A program made the position numbers and the translations under genes. A stretch of 64,000 nucleotides of DNA from assembly GCA_903904735.1 (NCBI GenBank), contig CAIVDM010000026.1, positions 62,001 to 126,000 of the forward strand. The letters are read 5' to 3'. Shown in pieces: positions 56,574 through 64,000 of this stretch (position 1 is the stretch's first letter; each line of letters begins with the position of its first letter). Under the pieces are notes generated by a model. That model did no database searches. It saw only the letters and a list, made by a program, of their open reading frames with translations, and was not told the DNA's origin. Source of the DNA: an uncultured delta proteobacterium (GTDB taxonomy: Bacteria > Bdellovibrionota_C > UBA2361 > OMII01).

Positions 56574-58493
56574 ATGGGGACATCGACATCCGCAAATTCC
56601 AATTTCCAGGTCACGATGCCGCGCTGCGCGGCTGGCACTGATGTTGGTATGCGACGTGAGGAGAATCAGGATTCCTTCGGTGTCATCAGAGGTGAGGATT
56701 TTTCGGCGTTCTTCGTCGCTGATGGTATGGGTGGAGCGCAAGGCGGCGCCATCGCCTCCCGAATGGTCATCGCGGCGTTAGAGACTGAGCTATCGAAGTC
56801 CGGTTATAGAGTCGCTCCTGACCGGATCATCGACCTGATCAAAGATATTAATCGACAGGTATTCGAGAAGGGCAGTAACGAGCCTCGCTATGCTGGCATG
56901 GGAACTACCCTGGTCGGACTTATCTTTACGTCCTTGGGATTGCTTGGGCTAAACGTTGGTGACTCTCGGGCGTATCGGATTCGTGCTGGACGCATTGAGC
57001 AGATATCCGAGGACCACACGCTCGTACGAGAGCTGGTGCGATCAGGGGCGTTGGCGGAAACCGAAGCCGAGCATCATCCGGTCTCACATATGCTCACTCG
57101 TTCCTTGGGACCAGTGGCTGACGTTCAAGTAGAGTGCCGTTTTTTGGCAGAGAAGCCAGAAGCTGGGGACATGTATGTGCTGTGTTCCGATGGTCTTTAC
57201 AACCTCGTTCCTGAGTCCGACATCTTGGGGGTCGTAAGTCAGAATCCGCTTGATGACGCGAATCAGATACTAATTAATTTGGCGAATCAGCGCGGTGGCA
57301 CTGACAACATCACCGCGCTCGTGATCGCAGTGAGCGAAGAGCAAGTTCGCGATCGAAGCGTTCCACAAGAGAAGCCGGAAATTGAGTCTCCCGAGGAACC
57401 TTCGACGGAGAGTGATGAAGCGGTACATGAAAGCGAACGTCGAGTGGAAGTCGTGCCCCCCGTAGTCCAGGAGCCCGCCGAGACGAAACGAGTTCGTAAA
57501 ACAAAGATCGGCAAGGGCGGAGATTTTCGTTTTGTTTCGTCATCGACTCCGATGGTCATGATACTTGGTCTTACGCTCGGAGTAGGGCTCGTGCTCGGCA
57601 GCGTGGTGCGGCAGGTGTTTTGGTCGTTGAGATTAGAGCGCCCTACAGGCAACGTGGACCGAAATCGTGACGCCGACGGAGTGGGATTGAGAGAGGGTGG
57701 CGCCGAGAACGTTGGTAGTGAGGGGCGTTCTGAGAGTCCACTCTCGGAATTAGCTCGACAGATACGACGAGTGGATAAAGTATCAGGCGGAAACTCGAAT
57801 CATGGGGTAACGCAAGCGTCCGCGCGGCGCGAGGACATTGTTCAATCGATCGGAACCCTGCGATCACAGATCGACCTTTTGGATCGCCCTCCAAGCTCAG
57901 ATGCCACGAGCAACATGGTCGCCGCGAAGCTTCGCCACGACGCGTTATTCAAGGAGTATCAGCAGCTCAACACCAGGCTTGACGCCGCATCCAGGGCGGT
58001 AACTCTATGGGTGCGTCGTCAAGTAAAGTTTGAGGATCCTGATGTGTTCGCGCATCCAGGGGAACTGGAGAAGGTGGGTGCCTATTCGGAGAACGTGAAG
58101 CAAAAATTGGCTGTCATCGCCTCACTGTCGTATCAGTACGGAGAAAAGGCCGATGAGGCTGAGTTGCACCCAGATGACGAATCCCGCAGGGTCGAGCTTG
58201 AGTCCCTGGCTCGTAAACGCGACGATTTAAAACGCGAGCTCAAGGATGAGGTTCGCAAGGCGGTGGCGGGACTCTTCGCCAAAAGTTACACGGAATACGA
58301 GACTCTAAAAAATCAACAGGACATCCTGTGGCCAAAGCTTCAGGAGGTTAAACGTGAGCTTGAGGTGCTGTCGGGATTGGCGGAAAGCGATCCTCTCAAG
58401 CGTCGAGCGTTGCAGGCGACCTTGCGCCTTCGTCTTGAGGACGAGATGAGACAACTGGGCGAATTTGATAAGTCTAGGACTAACGCACGTTAG
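56574..58493 (+). CDS. Membrane-anchored PP2C-type Ser/Thr phosphatase
   Basis: A 639-residue protein. The PP2C phosphatase domain spans about residues 15-255, with metal-binding acids in FFVADGMGG (Asp50), GDSRAYR (Asp130), CSDGLYN (Asp206) and GGTDNI (Asp244). An acidic Pro/Glu linker leads to one TM helix at about 326-346. Then come nearly 300 extracytoplasmic residues with long charged helices (about 410-630) predicted as coiled coil. The cytoplasmic enzyme would counter a Hanks-type kinase, and the outer part may sense envelope state. The partner kinase is not in the window. It follows the SPOR gene by 29 nt. Confidence 0.92.
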   Translation: MGTSTSANSNFQVTMPRCAAGTDVGMRREENQDSFGVIRGEDFSAFFVADGMGGAQGGAIASRMVIAALETELSKSGYRVAPDRIIDLIKDINRQVFEKGSNEPRYAGMGTTLVGLIFTSLGLLGLNVGDSRAYRIRAGRIEQISEDHTLVRELVRSGALAETEAEHHPVSHMLTRSLGPVADVQVECRFLAEKPEAGDMYVLCSDGLYNLVPESDILGVVSQNPLDDANQILINLANQRGGTDNITALVIAVSEEQVRDRSVPQEKPEIESPEEPSTESDEAVHESERRVEVVPPVVQEPAETKRVRKTKIGKGGDFRFVSSSTPMVMILGLTLGVGLVLGSVVRQVFWSLRLERPTGNVDRNRDADGVGLREGGAENVGSEGRSESPLSELARQIRRVDKVSGGNSNHGVTQASARREDIVQSIGTLRSQIDLLDRPPSSDATSNMVAAKLRHDALFKEYQQLNTRLDAASRAVTLWVRRQVKFEDPDVFAHPGELEKVGAYSENVKQKLAVIASLSYQYGEKADEAELHPDDESRRVELESLARKRDDLKRELKDEVRKAVAGLFAKSYTEYETLKNQQDILWPKLQEVKRELEVLSGLAESDPLKRRALQATLRLRLEDEMRQLGEFDKSRTNAR

Positions 58494-58606
58494 GAAATCA
58501 GAAACGAGATCGGCCGCGATGATTCGCGGTGATGTAAGGGCGTATATCACTGGAAACTTACCACTCTCCGGGCTATCCTTCTGTTGTTTTGAGGGATGGG
58601 GGGAAC

Positions 58607-60187
58607 ATGAAGAAAGTCGCGCTACTAAGCGTCTCGGATCGAACTGGCTTGTCTGAGCTCGCTAAGGCTCTCCACAAGAGAGGCTACACATTGCTCGCCA
58701 CATCCGGCACTGGCAAGGCGCTGGAGGAGGCTAAGGTGCCATGGACCAGCGTTGAATCTTACACTGGGTTAGCCGAGTTGCTCGATGGGCGCGTGAAAAC
58801 TCTACACCCGAAGATTCACGGTGGAATCCTGGCTCGACGTGATCAGCCGCACCATCTGCAGCAGATGCAATCCGCCGAGATTGATGGGATCGATCTCGTG
58901 GTGGTGAATCTCTATCCGTTTTTGAAGTATGTTAACAGTGACAAAGCTTCCAATCCCGAGGAGATGACCGAGCTGGTGGATGTTGGGGGTCCGACGATGA
59001 TTCGGGCCGCCGCGAAGAATCATCGCTTTGTCTTGCCGCTGATTGATCCGGTTGATTACTCCCGAGTAATCGAGTGCCTCGAAAAGACAACCGACCACGC
59101 CGATCCATTTTCCCTTGAATTCAGGCGGGAGCTCGCGGCTAAGGTATTTAGCACTCTCTCCGAGTACGACGGGACGATAGGGCGGTACTTCGCTGGATTG
59201 GCGCCCGACGCGCCGCGACAAGTGAAGTTCCCGGAACGATGCTCTCTGACGCTTGAGAAGAGCGCGGAGCTCCGCTATGGCGAGAATCCCCATCAAGAAG
59301 CCGCTGTTTACACCGCGCGTTCCCCAACTATCTCGCTCTTTGGCGGCCCATCGTGGAAGCAACTCGGAGGTAAGGAGCTCTCGTACAACAACATGCTCGA
59401 CTTCGACGCCGGTGTGCGGCTGCTAGCTGATCTGCCCCAAGATAGGATCTCCGTGGCGATTCTAAAGCATCTTAATCCCTGCGGGGTCGCGACGGGTCAA
59501 ACGCTTAAGCACGCTATCGAACGGGCCAAAGATTGTGATCCGCGGAGTCACTTTGGGGGTATCGTGGTGATGAATCGCCAGGTGGATAAGGAGTCCGCCG
59601 AGGAGATTCGAGGGGACTTTGCCGAGATCGTCATCGCGCCAAGCTACGCTCCTGACGCGCTTGAAGTGCTTAAGACTAGTAAGAATCTGCGAGTCATTGA
59701 GCTGTCAAGAGAGGCTCTCCACGGGCTCGAGTTGCGCACGGTCGCGGGGGCGGTACTCGTTCAGGAGCCCGATGTCGAGCGATCTCGAATAGCGCACGCG
59801 AAGCTCGTGACGCCACGGGTTCCAACTGATGACGAGTTGGCCGATCTTGAGTTGGCGTGGCGTGTGTGTGGTCATGTGAAGTCAAACGCGATCGTTCTGG
59901 TGAGAGATGGTCTGCTGGTCGGTGTTGGGGCTGGGCAGATGAGCCGGATCGACTCGGTCGAGCTCGCGCTCAAAAAAGCCAAGAGCCATGGACACCTTCT
60001 AAACGGCGCGGTCGCGGCATCTGACGCGTTTTTCCCCTTTCCTGATTCCGTGGAGACGTTGGCTGATGAAGGGATCACCTGTGTCGTTTCACCCGCGGGC
60101 GCGCGGCGCGATGAGGACGTGAAAAATGCCGCCGCCCATAAGAATGTAAGTTTGTTTTTCGCCGCGGATCGACACTTTAGGCACTAG
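58607..60187 (+). CDS. purH: Bifunctional AICAR formyltransferase / IMP cyclohydrolase
   Basis: Last two steps of IMP synthesis. The 526-residue protein has the N-terminal MGS-like IMP cyclohydrolase domain (ALLSVSDRTGLSELAKAL, LATSGTGKALEEA, GRVKTLHPKIHGGILARRD). The C-terminal AICAR transformylase domain has LRYGENPHQEAAVY, SYNNMLDFDAG and ILKHLNPCGVA with the catalytic Lys-His. Full length. I start at ATG 58607 directly before KKVALLSVSD, with a strong GAGGGATGGGG upstream. purD follows after 11 nt. Confidence 0.97.
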   Translation: MKKVALLSVSDRTGLSELAKALHKRGYTLLATSGTGKALEEAKVPWTSVESYTGLAELLDGRVKTLHPKIHGGILARRDQPHHLQQMQSAEIDGIDLVVVNLYPFLKYVNSDKASNPEEMTELVDVGGPTMIRAAAKNHRFVLPLIDPVDYSRVIECLEKTTDHADPFSLEFRRELAAKVFSTLSEYDGTIGRYFAGLAPDAPRQVKFPERCSLTLEKSAELRYGENPHQEAAVYTARSPTISLFGGPSWKQLGGKELSYNNMLDFDAGVRLLADLPQDRISVAILKHLNPCGVATGQTLKHAIERAKDCDPRSHFGGIVVMNRQVDKESAEEIRGDFAEIVIAPSYAPDALEVLKTSKNLRVIELSREALHGLELRTVAGAVLVQEPDVERSRIAHAKLVTPRVPTDDELADLELAWRVCGHVKSNAIVLVRDGLLVGVGAGQMSRIDSVELALKKAKSHGHLLNGAVAASDAFFPFPDSVETLADEGITCVVSPAGARRDEDVKNAAAHKNVSLFFAADRHFRH

Positions 60188-60198
60188 GAGTACGCGTT

Positions 60199-61461
60199 AT
60201 GAAAGTTCTCGTCATCGGAAGTGGCGCCAGGGAGCACGCCATCTGTTGGAGGCTAAAGTCTTCTCCTCGCGTAAAGGAGATATTCTGCGCGCCGGGGAAT
60301 CCTGGCATCGCCTCTGTCGCGACATGCGTTCCAGTGAGCGTTAGCTCCGTGGATGAGCTCCTGAGTGTGGCGATCGATCGCGGGGTGGATATCACGGTCG
60401 TAGGACCTGAGGCTGCCCTGGCTGTCGGAGTAGTTGACGCTTTTGAGGCGAAGGGGTTGCGGATAGTTGGTCCTAGTCAGGCGGCGGCGCACCTTGAGAC
60501 ATCAAAGGCTTTCGCCAAAGAGGTGATGGTCGCCGCTGGCGTCCCGACCGCCGACTACAACGTGTTTACGACTCGTAAAGAAGTCGAGGAGTTTTGTGCC
60601 CAGAAAGGAGCTCCACTCGTTCTAAAGGTGGATGGACTGGCGTCGGGTAAGGGCGTCTTCGTCATCAAAGACGAGCGGGATTTCCGAGAGGCGATTGACA
60701 CGCTCTTCGGTTCCTTACGAGCGACGAGAGTCGTGGTTGAGGAATTTCTTGAGGGAGTGGAAGTAAGTTGTATTTTCGCCTGCAATGGCTATGACGCGAT
60801 TCCGCTCGCTCCCGCGCATGACTATAAGCGGCTCGCCGACAATGATGAAGGACCTAACACCGGAGGTATGGGGGCGGTGTGTCCAACGCCAAGGATATCT
60901 GACGCGGATTTAGCTTGGATTCGAACTCATTGCGCGCTTCCAATTGTCGAAACGATGCGGACGCGTGGCACACCTTTTAAAGGATTTCTGTACGCCGGGT
61001 TGATGGTTTCTTCGAGTGAGCAACGGGATCGTGGAATTAAGGTGCTCGAGTATAACACAAGACTCGGAGACCCAGAGTGCCAGTCTATTATGGTTCGATT
61101 GACGAGTGAGCCTGTGGAACTCTACGAATGGATGAGTGGAGCGCGAGCTGACTGTCCCCAGCTCGAATGGTCAGCGAAGGTGGCAACGTGTGTGGTTATC
61201 GCCTCTGATGGTTATCCTGAGAGCCCAGCTCAGGGAGATCGGATTACTGGATTAGAGCTTGCGGCGCTTATTCCTAATACGGTCTTGTTCCATGCGTCGA
61301 CGGTAACAAAAGACAGTTCCACGATTGTGTCAGGGGGCGGTAGGACCCTTAGCATCGTGGGAATTGGGGACTCAGTGGCGGAAGCGCGAGCGCGCGCCTA
61401 TAAGAGCGTTGATGTGATCCAGTTGCGAGGCCGACGCGTGCGGAGAGATATTGGGCTATGA
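60199..61461 (+). CDS. purD: Phosphoribosylamine-glycine ligase
   Basis: Makes GAR from phosphoribosylamine, glycine and ATP. The 420-residue ATP-grasp enzyme has VLVIGSGAREHAI at the start, the grasp segment PLVLKVDGLASGKGVFV, the PAHDYKRLADNDEGPNTGGMG signature, and EYNTRLGDPECQ with the metal-binding acids. The stop overlaps the next ATG by 4 nt. The purH-purD pairing is common. Confidence 0.97.
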   Translation: MKVLVIGSGAREHAICWRLKSSPRVKEIFCAPGNPGIASVATCVPVSVSSVDELLSVAIDRGVDITVVGPEAALAVGVVDAFEAKGLRIVGPSQAAAHLETSKAFAKEVMVAAGVPTADYNVFTTRKEVEEFCAQKGAPLVLKVDGLASGKGVFVIKDERDFREAIDTLFGSLRATRVVVEEFLEGVEVSCIFACNGYDAIPLAPAHDYKRLADNDEGPNTGGMGAVCPTPRISDADLAWIRTHCALPIVETMRTRGTPFKGFLYAGLMVSSSEQRDRGIKVLEYNTRLGDPECQSIMVRLTSEPVELYEWMSGARADCPQLEWSAKVATCVVIASDGYPESPAQGDRITGLELAALIPNTVLFHASTVTKDSSTIVSGGGRTLSIVGIGDSVAEARARAYKSVDVIQLRGRRVRRDIGL

Positions 61462-61784
61462 CTAGATTGATAGCGGGTGCTCTTAAGCTTCTGGTGGTTC
61501 TCCTGCTTGGCGCACGCGCGAGCGCCGCGGATGAAATACGTGTCGTTGACGCGGGAGGGCTAGTGAGGGCGGTGAAAGTGGTTCGGACGAACGCCCGCAT
61601 AGTGGTAACGCTCAATTCGGCGGCCACTGGTGAGTGTGTGGCGACTAATGTCGATGGACTCGCCGCGGAGAGGCATGTAACGGTTTCGCGGCGTGGAGAG
61701 TGTGTTTTCTCGGACGTAGCTGTAGGCTCATGGCAGATTCAGGTGCCCGGGAACGTGGGATGGCGTGTGCGCATCTATGAATAA
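61458..61784 (+). CDS. Small secreted protein of unknown function
   Basis: A 108-residue protein with a clear signal peptide (RLIAGALKLLVVLLLGARASA, cleaved near AxA at about 23). About 85 mature residues follow, with two Cys (ECVATN and ECVFSD) that could form a disulfide. The strands ARIVVTLNS, RHVTVSRRGECVFSDVAVGSWQIQVP resemble a small beta-sandwich such as the carboxypeptidase-regulatory fold. It overlaps purD by 4 nt and the next gene by 8 nt, so it is translationally linked to both. No family recognised. Confidence 0.7.
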   Translation: MTRLIAGALKLLVVLLLGARASAADEIRVVDAGGLVRAVKVVRTNARIVVTLNSAATGECVATNVDGLAAERHVTVSRRGECVFSDVAVGSWQIQVPGNVGWRVRIYE

Positions 61785-63195
61785 TTCCCTCCTTTCGCTC
61801 TATGATGTGACTGGCGCCACCTCCCCCGATGAGCAGGCGCCGTTCGCGGCGCTCCCGACTCGAGAGGACGCGCTGAAGGCGATTGGCGATAATCCAAACT
61901 TCGATCTCCTGATCCTCGGTGGGGGGCTCACAGGCGCGTTATTGGCGCATCAGGCGGCGTTGCAGGACATTAAGGTTTTACTGGTCGACTCGGATTGCTT
62001 CGGCGCTCGATCGATATCGTGGCGTCACAGAATCGCGAAGATGCTTCGCGCTCATCCGATGGAGGCGCTGCGTAATTACCGAGTGCTTCGTAAGGTCGAG
62101 CGTAACGCGTCGCTGTCGCACCTCACATTGAAGCCCCAACCAGACTCGCGACCGGTTCTAGGCTTCTGGGCGTCGCTGATAGCGAGAGTGACGCCACGCA
62201 TCGACATTGATGAGCGTCTTTTGATCCGCGAGGCCCTGTTGGCCGCCAAGCAGGAAGGGGCGACGGTGTTATCGGCGATCGAGCCTTCGTTCCTAGAGGC
62301 GGAAGCTTTGTCGGGATGTTACTCAATTGGATTTAGGGACACGCTCAGTGGCGAGAGATATCAGGCGCGGGTAGGCGGAGTTTTGGTGGACCCAACCGTC
62401 GGGCATCTTCCCCCGACTCGGCTTGGAACATCTGTGCTGCGAGTCGCGGATTCTTCGCCAGGGGGCATTCAGCGCGTCTATGAGGTATCCCCGATCACTC
62501 CCAAGAGTGTAGTGCCCTTTGTGTCCTTTGAGTTGACCGACGGCTCATATGTCTCGGTCTCACGCTTGGGGCATGAGCTCGTGGAGGTCACTGTGCTGTA
62601 CGGCGACGTCGCCCTTGAGACTCGCGTAGTAGACAGAATCTGTGAAGAGGCTTGTCGTGAGGCAGGCTGGAAAATTGAGAGAGTGTTGAGCTCTCGATCT
62701 GTAGATGGTCGATTGAGCCCGTCATACAGAGTTCGGCAAGAGAGGGGCATTTTCATCTGCGCTCATCGTGGTCCGTGGGACGCTTTTACGAGCGCTGAGT
62801 CCGTTGCGCGATCCCTACTCAGTCTTCGGGATACCGTGGGACAGCGGCGGAAGCTCCCCACGCGAGCGCTCCCGGGCGCGGAGCAGGCGAGGGAGGTCGA
62901 CGCGTTTCGCGCGGCCACTCGCTCTCGGGGAGCGTCGGAATCGACAATCGAGCGGTGTGTGGCGCGATGGAGAGGCCGAGTGCGGTACCTTGGGCAGTTT
63001 TCGGATGGTCTCCGTGAGGTATTTCCTGGGATGTTGAGCGGCGAGATCGATCTCGCGTACTTTAGTGATCACTCGCGCACCGCTGAGGATATCGCCTTGG
63101 GAGCGCTCCGCCTCGACCTATCAAAAAACTGGCGTGAAGCGCTGCCGCTCATCGAGAAGCGCCTTGCGGAGCTCAACGCCAAAGAGCGGGCTTAG
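61777..63195 (+). CDS. Degenerate GlpD-like FAD-dependent oxidoreductase
   Basis: A 472-residue flavoprotein-like sequence. TREDALKAIGDN then FDLLILGGGLTGALLAHQAA (about residues 27-60) closely follow the start of glycerol-3-phosphate dehydrogenase, including the FAD GxGxxG. The conserved GTSSRSTKLIHGGLRYL segment, which holds FAD- and substrate-site residues, is replaced by GARSISWRHRIAKML. The later GlpD regions (IDIDERLLIREALLAAKQEGATVL; near the end SGEIDLAYFSDHSRTAEDIALGALRL) are still traceable. I infer a GlpD relative that has lost normal G3P oxidation. The ATG at 61777 overlaps the small secreted protein gene. Confidence 0.6.
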   Translation: MNNSLLSLYDVTGATSPDEQAPFAALPTREDALKAIGDNPNFDLLILGGGLTGALLAHQAALQDIKVLLVDSDCFGARSISWRHRIAKMLRAHPMEALRNYRVLRKVERNASLSHLTLKPQPDSRPVLGFWASLIARVTPRIDIDERLLIREALLAAKQEGATVLSAIEPSFLEAEALSGCYSIGFRDTLSGERYQARVGGVLVDPTVGHLPPTRLGTSVLRVADSSPGGIQRVYEVSPITPKSVVPFVSFELTDGSYVSVSRLGHELVEVTVLYGDVALETRVVDRICEEACREAGWKIERVLSSRSVDGRLSPSYRVRQERGIFICAHRGPWDAFTSAESVARSLLSLRDTVGQRRKLPTRALPGAEQAREVDAFRAATRSRGASESTIERCVARWRGRVRYLGQFSDGLREVFPGMLSGEIDLAYFSDHSRTAEDIALGALRLDLSKNWREALPLIEKRLAELNAKERA

Positions 63196-63401
63196 CGGCG
63201 CGAGGAGTTTCGCGGCCCGGAGAGCGGTATCGGTCCTAATCGGGACTGATCTAGTTAGGTCAGAGGGCCTAATCGGATGATATCGCTCTCTTACGCTATC
63301 TTTGGCGAAGGACTCGTCATATCGCCTTCATTGACGTCAGGCGATGATTGCCGCCAAATGATTCTCTCGTTGGCGTTTCAAGGACGTTGTGGAGGTTGTC
63401 A

Positions 63402-64000
63402 ATGAAGCGCGCGTTTCATCTTGCGTGGTCCCTTATTCAGATTCCCCACCTCGCGTTATCCCTCTTTTTGTTTCCCTTGCTATGTAGCGTCTTGCTCGTG
63501 CTGGGGCAGCTTGTTGTCACGACAATGTTTATTCGCTCGGTGGCCCCTACGGTGCCGACCACGGAGGTCATACAAGAGGACTTCAATCCCGTGCGGCTCG
63601 TGCTGTACGGCTCGGGGGCGCGGCGTCCCCATCTTGAAGTGTGTCGCTGGGTAGCGAGCCCCAGTGACCCCACGATTGAGGTCCCACCTCGCGCCGCCTG
63701 CGCGCCTGATTCCCTTGATGTGGCGTTGAACGTTAGCGACCCTCGAACGTTTGACGTTGGAAGATACGCTGAGATGTTCCAAGGTCAAATTGATCGGCTA
63801 CACGTGTGCAAGGATTGCAAGCCTGACGTCGTAATTACCGCGTCCACTGACGGTAAGCATCACTCGCGGGCTGGAAGCGTCTATGGATTGGCGGTTATGT
63901 CGCTGGCGTTTATCCCGAAGCCAGAGGAACGTTCGGAACGTGTCGAGAAATTTCGAGCGGTCAATGAAGGTATCGGTGACATTCTCTTCTACATGCCCGA
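63402..64000 (+). CDS. Membrane-anchored protein, partial (runs off window)
   Basis: An open frame from ATG 63402 continues without a stop to the window end (199 complete codons). GGAGG lies 6 nt upstream. The N-terminus has a TM segment at about 13-45 (HLALSLFLFPLLCSVLLVLG). The rest is probably extracytoplasmic, with a Cys pair in VCKDCKPDVVI and further Cys (EVCRWV, AACAPD). I do not recognise the family. Codon use looks like the neighbours. Confidence 0.75.
   Translation, partial: MKRAFHLAWSLIQIPHLALSLFLFPLLCSVLLVLGQLVVTTMFIRSVAPTVPTTEVIQEDFNPVRLVLYGSGARRPHLEVCRWVASPSDPTIEVPPRAACAPDSLDVALNVSDPRTFDVGRYAEMFQGQIDRLHVCKDCKPDVVITASTDGKHHSRAGSVYGLAVMSLAFIPKPEERSERVEKFRAVNEGIGDILFYMP

Overview
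The window is a gene-dense stretch of a Gram-negative bacterial chromosome of moderate GC. It carries a TonB-dependent outer-membrane receptor, several lipoprotein signals, a respiratory complex I operon and many housekeeping genes. I see no rRNA, tRNA, insertion sequence, prophage or CRISPR array. Some gene orders (lipoprotein-dapA-dapB; an ArgRS-like gene followed by a SPOR-domain gene) resemble the old Deltaproteobacteria. The type-2 IleRS and the Asn-tipped EF-P point to an unusual lineage. I would not name a phylum from this alone.

Layout. 0.3-7.6 kb: ECF sigma factor, a diheme c-type cytochrome without methionines, tsaD-rsmA, a small excisionase-type HTH gene, a GT4 glycosyltransferase, a potassium channel with a TrkA/RCK domain, and an SDR epimerase on the minus strand. 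7.9-16.4 kb: a TPP riboswitch in front of a TonB-dependent receptor, an HPF-like protein, then a tightly overlapped hexuronate transporter / galacturonokinase-like GHMP kinase / sugar-phosphate nucleotidyltransferase set that looks like a salvage route to UDP-hexuronate, then a PnuC-type vitamin transporter and a GT-C-like membrane protein. 16.7-31.2 kb: a Gly/Tyr-rich lipoprotein, ligA, an HGSNAT-like acyltransferase, gltX, efp, greA, dnaG, rpoD, a lipoprotein, dapAB and an IclR regulator. 31.2-39.6 kb: acyl-CoA dehydrogenase, a degenerate RNase II-like (RNB) protein, a GT87-like protein, ileS, and an amino-acid permease preceded by a compact structured leader RNA with a possible kissing-loop three-way junction. 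39.7-51.3 kb: a small winged-helix gene, then nuoC-D-E-G-H-J-K-L-M-N with no nuoA, B, F or I. 51.4-64 kb: two small minus-strand genes, then a plus-strand run of dcd, tRNA nucleotidyltransferase, a degenerate ArgRS-like gene, a SPOR protein, a PP2C phosphatase, purH, purD, a small secreted protein, a degenerate GlpD-like flavoprotein and a membrane protein cut by the window edge.

Four points stand out. First, a plausible UDP-hexuronate salvage operon. Second, a candidate riboswitch-like leader at 38006-38130. Third, three proteins that look like decayed enzymes (RNB, ArgRS, GlpD) kept as intact, well-embedded ORFs. Fourth, signature-residue changes in core machinery: the EF-P tip is Asn, the IleRS HIGH motif is HHGT, and the cytochrome heme ligands appear to be non-Met. 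Everything here was read by eye from the sequence; no homology search or folding program was run.
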